From an uncultured Xanthobacteraceae bacterium (lineage in GTDB: Bacteria > Pseudomonadota > Alphaproteobacteria > Rhizobiales > Xanthobacteraceae): a stretch of 8,419 bases of DNA. Below, in pieces: positions 6,008-8,419 of this stretch. Both the position numbers and the translations under genes were made by a program. The DNA lies in assembly GCA_955652195.1 (NCBI GenBank), contig CATPBC010000094.1:1-8419 (forward strand). The letters run 5' to 3'. Position 1 is the stretch's first letter; each line of letters starts with the position of its first letter. Under the pieces are notes generated by a model. The model did no database searches and was not told where the DNA came from. It worked only from the letters and a program-made list of their open reading frames with translations.

Positions 6008-6961
6008 ATGAACGAACATACTCAACTAAAAATCGGCGTGGTCGGTGGCGGCCTGATGGGTCACGGCATCGCCTATCTGTTCGCTGCGGCAGGTCATCAC
6101 GTCAATGTGTTTGAACCATCCTCCGAAGTGCGTTCTTCGCTGCCGCGCCGCTTGAAGGCCATCGTGGAGCTGCTTGAGGATGATCCGAGTCTGCTCCAGC
6201 GCATTGCATCGCACGGATCGCTCGACCAGGCGATGAATGGAGCGGACTGGGTTTTTGAGGCCGCGCCGGAGAAGCTGCCGCTGAAGCAGCAGATCTTCGC
6301 CGAGCTTGAGAAACTCGTCGCGCCGTCGACCGTGCTCGCCAGCAACAGTTCGGCCATTCCATCGACTGAAATTGGCCGGCATCTCGTTCATCGCGAACGG
6401 GTGGTCGGCACGCATTTCTGGAATCCGCCGCATCTGGTGCCGCTGGTCGAAGTGATCCAAAACGAAAAGACCGCCGGCGATGTCGTGCAGCGGACGATGG
6501 AACTATTGCGCAGAGCCGGCAAAGTGCCGGTGCACGTGCGCCAGGACATTCCGGGATTTGTCGGCAACCGACTTCAGCACGCGATGAAGCGCGAAGCGAT
6601 CGCGCTCGTTGCGGCGGGTGTCTGCGATGCCGAGACGATCGACATTGTGGTGCGCGAAGGATTCGGTGCGCGTACTGCCGTGCTGGGTCCCATGGAGCAG
6701 TCCGACCTGGTCGGCTTGGACCTCGCGCTCGACATAGCGGAGGTGCTTTATCAACATCTCGACCGCACGGCCGGGCCACATGCATTCCTGCGCGATAAGG
6801 TCAAAGCCGGCAAGCTCGGCATGAAGACCGGGGAGGGCCTTCGGAAGTGGACGGCGCAGGAGGCCGACGCGGTCCGCACCCGCCTGTCGCGCTTTCTCGC
6901 CGAGCAGGCAAAGGCGCGGAAGAAGAACGCGGCTCACACGGGCCGCGAGCGGACCCTATAG
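6008..6961 (+). CDS. 3-hydroxyacyl-CoA dehydrogenase family protein
   Basis: Members of this family oxidise 3-hydroxyacyl-CoA (or related 3-hydroxy acids such as L-carnitine or L-gulonate) with NAD+ to the 3-keto product, in the cytoplasm. The 317-residue product has an N-terminal Rossmann fold with GVVGGGLMGHG (10-20). It has the catalytic set expected for the family by spacing: S115 in NSS, H136 and E148 in HFWNPPHLVPLVEVI, and N187 in GFVGNR. The C-terminal all-helical dimerisation domain (about 183-282) ends with GKLGMKTGEGLRKW. The HFWNPP variant and GPMEQSDLVGLDL differ from classical short-chain enzymes and occur in divergent members, so substrate is uncertain and I give no gene symbol. 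The charged tail (283-317, rich in Lys, Arg and Ala) extends beyond the usual fold end. An ABC-type binding protein gene follows after 173 bp, hinting at a catabolic locus. Confidence 0.88.
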   Translation: MNEHTQLKIGVVGGGLMGHGIAYLFAAAGHHVNVFEPSSEVRSSLPRRLKAIVELLEDDPSLLQRIASHGSLDQAMNGADWVFEAAPEKLPLKQQIFAELEKLVAPSTVLASNSSAIPSTEIGRHLVHRERVVGTHFWNPPHLVPLVEVIQNEKTAGDVVQRTMELLRRAGKVPVHVRQDIPGFVGNRLQHAMKREAIALVAAGVCDAETIDIVVREGFGARTAVLGPMEQSDLVGLDLALDIAEVLYQHLDRTAGPHAFLRDKVKAGKLGMKTGEGLRKWTAQEADAVRTRLSRFLAEQAKARKKNAAHTGRERTL

Positions 6962-6982
6962 ATCGGCGCGGCTCCTTGTTTC

Positions 6983-7011
6983 TTGACCGTGCTGCAAGCC
7001 GGGTAGAAGAT
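6983..7011 (+). promoter_or_regulatory. Weak candidate promoter for the binding-protein gene
   Basis: TTGACC (6983-6988) matches the -35 consensus at 5 of 6 positions. The -10 at 17 nt (GAAGAT, 7006-7011) matches at only 3 of 6. The 173-bp gap after the dehydrogenase gene leaves room for a separate promoter, but the evidence is thin. Confidence 0.2.
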
Positions 7012-7120
7012 ATTTGCCCTAAAGCGCGCTGCGGATTTGATTGGGATGCGCCGCTCGTGCGAAGTTAAAGTGAAGTTCGCGGCAACCTAGCGAGAACGAA
7101 CAACACAAAGAAGCTCGACC

Positions 7121-7126
7121 AGGGAG
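7121..7126 (+). promoter_or_regulatory. Ribosome binding site of the substrate-binding protein gene
   Basis: AGGGAG lies 8 nt upstream of the ATG at 7135 and supports that start over the in-frame ATGs at codons 4 and 6. Confidence 0.7.
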
Positions 7127-7134
7127 AATTCGAT

Positions 7135-8388
7135 ATGTCGAAGATGACAATGCCGGTGCGCCGCCGCACCGTTATCCAGGCGGGGATTGCGCTCGGCGCC
7201 AGTCAGGTTTTTGGCGCGCCGTTCATCATCACCGCTCGCGGCGACGAGCCGGTCAAGATCGGAATGGTCAATCCGCTGACCGGCGTGCTGGCGGCCTTGG
7301 CGCAAAGCGAAGTCGATGGCGCCAAATATGCCGAAGCCGAAATCAACAAAAAGGGCGGGATCCTTGGCCGTCCAGTCCAGCTTCTAGTCGAAGATTCGGC
7401 CAATGACGTCGGCACCGGGGTGCAGAAGACGCGCAAATTGATCGACCGCGACAATGTCAATGTGATCCTCGGCGACGTAAATTCCGGCATTGCTTATGCG
7501 ATGTCGCAGGTGACCAACGAAAAGAAAGTCTTTCACATCGTGCCGGGCGGGCATACCGATCCGATCACCGGCACCAATTGCAAATGGAATGTGTTCCGCG
7601 TCTGCAATACCACCTCGATGGAGGCCAACGCGGTGACGCCCGAGCTGGTCAAGCGCTTCGGCAAGAAATGGTTCTTCATCACGCCGGATTATGCCTATGG
7701 CCACACGTTGCAGGACGCTTTCGTCAAAGCGCTGATCAAGGCCGGCGGCAGCTATGACGGCGACATGCTGCCGATCAACAACACCGAATTCTCCGGCACG
7801 CTGATCAAGGCCAAGGCCTACAAGCCCAATGTGCTGCTCAACAATATGGGCGGCCTGACTCAGATCAATTGCATGAAGCAGTTCACGCAATTCGGCATGC
7901 AGAATGAGATGGCGCTTGGCGGCGGACTTTTTGAACTGGAAAGCATCAAAGGCTGCCCGCCAGAGGCGCAGACCGGCTGGTGGGATATGGAATGGTGGTG
8001 GAATCAGCCCAATGTGCCGGAAGTGGTGAAGTTCGTCGCCGATTATCGCGCGATGATGAACAAGACGCCATCCGCCCGCGATTGGTTCGGTTATGTCTCC
8101 ATGCACTCGGTGCGGCTTGCCGCCGAAAAGGCAAAATCACTCGACGGTCCGAAGCTTGCTGCGGCGTTGGAGGATTTGGAGCTGCCGCCCGACGTCGCCT
8201 TGCAGCCCGGGCGCGTACGCTACCGCGCCGGTGATCACGAGCTGATGCCGAACATCTTTGTCGGCAACGTCCATCCGACTAAAGGCGCCGCCGCCGAGGA
8301 CCTGTTCACGGTCGCTGCTCTGGTGCCCGGTGAGGAAGCCGCCGGTGCGGTTGCGGAGACGGGCTGCAAGATGGTGCAGCCGACTTGA
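7135..8388 (+). CDS. Periplasmic substrate-binding protein of a branched-chain amino acid/amide-type ABC transporter
   Basis: This is a type I periplasmic binding protein that would capture a small solute and deliver it to an ABC permease of the Liv/amide family. The 417-residue product starts with a twin-arginine-like signal (RRRTVIQ at 9-15, then a short hydrophobic stretch to about 28), so export may be by Tat. There is no lipobox cysteine. The mature part begins near EPVKIGMVNPLTG (38-50), with DGAKYAEAEINKKGGILGRPVQLLVEDS (61-88), typical of the Peripla_BP_6 family. Cys149 and Cys157 could form a disulfide. A tryptophan cluster (W282, W283, W287-W289) is unusual and may line the ligand cleft or hinge. 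The substrate is not readable; amino acids, amides, short-chain amines and aromatic acids are all known for the family. Permease and ATPase genes would be expected beyond 8419. The 31 nt after the stop show nothing. Confidence 0.92.
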   Translation: MSKMTMPVRRRTVIQAGIALGASQVFGAPFIITARGDEPVKIGMVNPLTGVLAALAQSEVDGAKYAEAEINKKGGILGRPVQLLVEDSANDVGTGVQKTRKLIDRDNVNVILGDVNSGIAYAMSQVTNEKKVFHIVPGGHTDPITGTNCKWNVFRVCNTTSMEANAVTPELVKRFGKKWFFITPDYAYGHTLQDAFVKALIKAGGSYDGDMLPINNTEFSGTLIKAKAYKPNVLLNNMGGLTQINCMKQFTQFGMQNEMALGGGLFELESIKGCPPEAQTGWWDMEWWWNQPNVPEVVKFVADYRAMMNKTPSARDWFGYVSMHSVRLAAEKAKSLDGPKLAAALEDLELPPDVALQPGRVRYRAGDHELMPNIFVGNVHPTKGAAAEDLFTVAALVPGEEAAGAVAETGCKMVQPT

Positions 8389-8419
8389 GCTTTCGACTTG
8401 CGGCGAAATCCCTTTCGTC

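Noticed and set aside
6928..6947. CGCGGC/GCCGCG stem near the end of the dehydrogenase gene as terminator
   Set aside because: It is only six strong pairs, inside the coding region and without a T-tract.
1..8419. CRISPR arrays, tRNA or rRNA genes, prophage genes, transposase genes
   Set aside because: I saw no regularly spaced repeats, no cloverleaf-like gene and no integrase or transposase motifs in any frame.

Overview
The window looks like a chromosomal segment of a GC-rich alphaproteobacterium of the Hyphomicrobiales (Rhizobiales), most likely near Bradyrhizobium, Rhodopseudomonas or Pseudolabrys. This rests on recall of protein family signatures and of the gene order lysC - ptsP - prfA - prmC, not on a search.

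Left part (1-5522, all on the minus strand, so transcription runs from right to left): lysC (aspartate kinase with two ACT domains), ptsP (enzyme I of the nitrogen phosphotransferase system, with a GAF sensor domain), prfA (peptide chain release factor 1) and the first 115 codons of prmC (the methyltransferase that modifies the GGQ glutamine of release factors), cut off by the left window edge. The genes are separated by 203, 318 and 48 bp. The 318-bp ptsP-prfA gap holds two related hairpin elements, 75 and 76 bp long and in opposite orientation. They share termini, an unpaired TTT and loop sequence, yet differ at nine stem positions, all nine compensated in the other arm. One begins 6 nt upstream of the prfA start codon. 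This is the most unusual structure in the window.

Middle (5523-6007): an intergenic stretch with three 13-bp tandem repeats that contain the lysC start codon, a GC-rich hairpin in the lysC leader, and a likely unannotated 40-residue single-pass membrane protein on the minus strand with a near-perfect ribosome binding site.

Right part (6008-8388, plus strand): a 3-hydroxyacyl-CoA dehydrogenase family enzyme followed after 173 bp by a periplasmic type I substrate-binding protein of the branched-chain amino acid ABC transporter family, with a twin-arginine-like signal. The pair suggests uptake plus oxidation of an organic acid or amine, but the substrate cannot be read from the sequence and no permease or ATPase gene lies in the window.

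The protein-coding genes belong to known families. I see no CRISPR array, tRNA, rRNA, phage gene or transposase, and no clear new multi-gene system. The novelty candidates are small: the covarying hairpin pair, the repeat-embedded lysC start and the small membrane protein.
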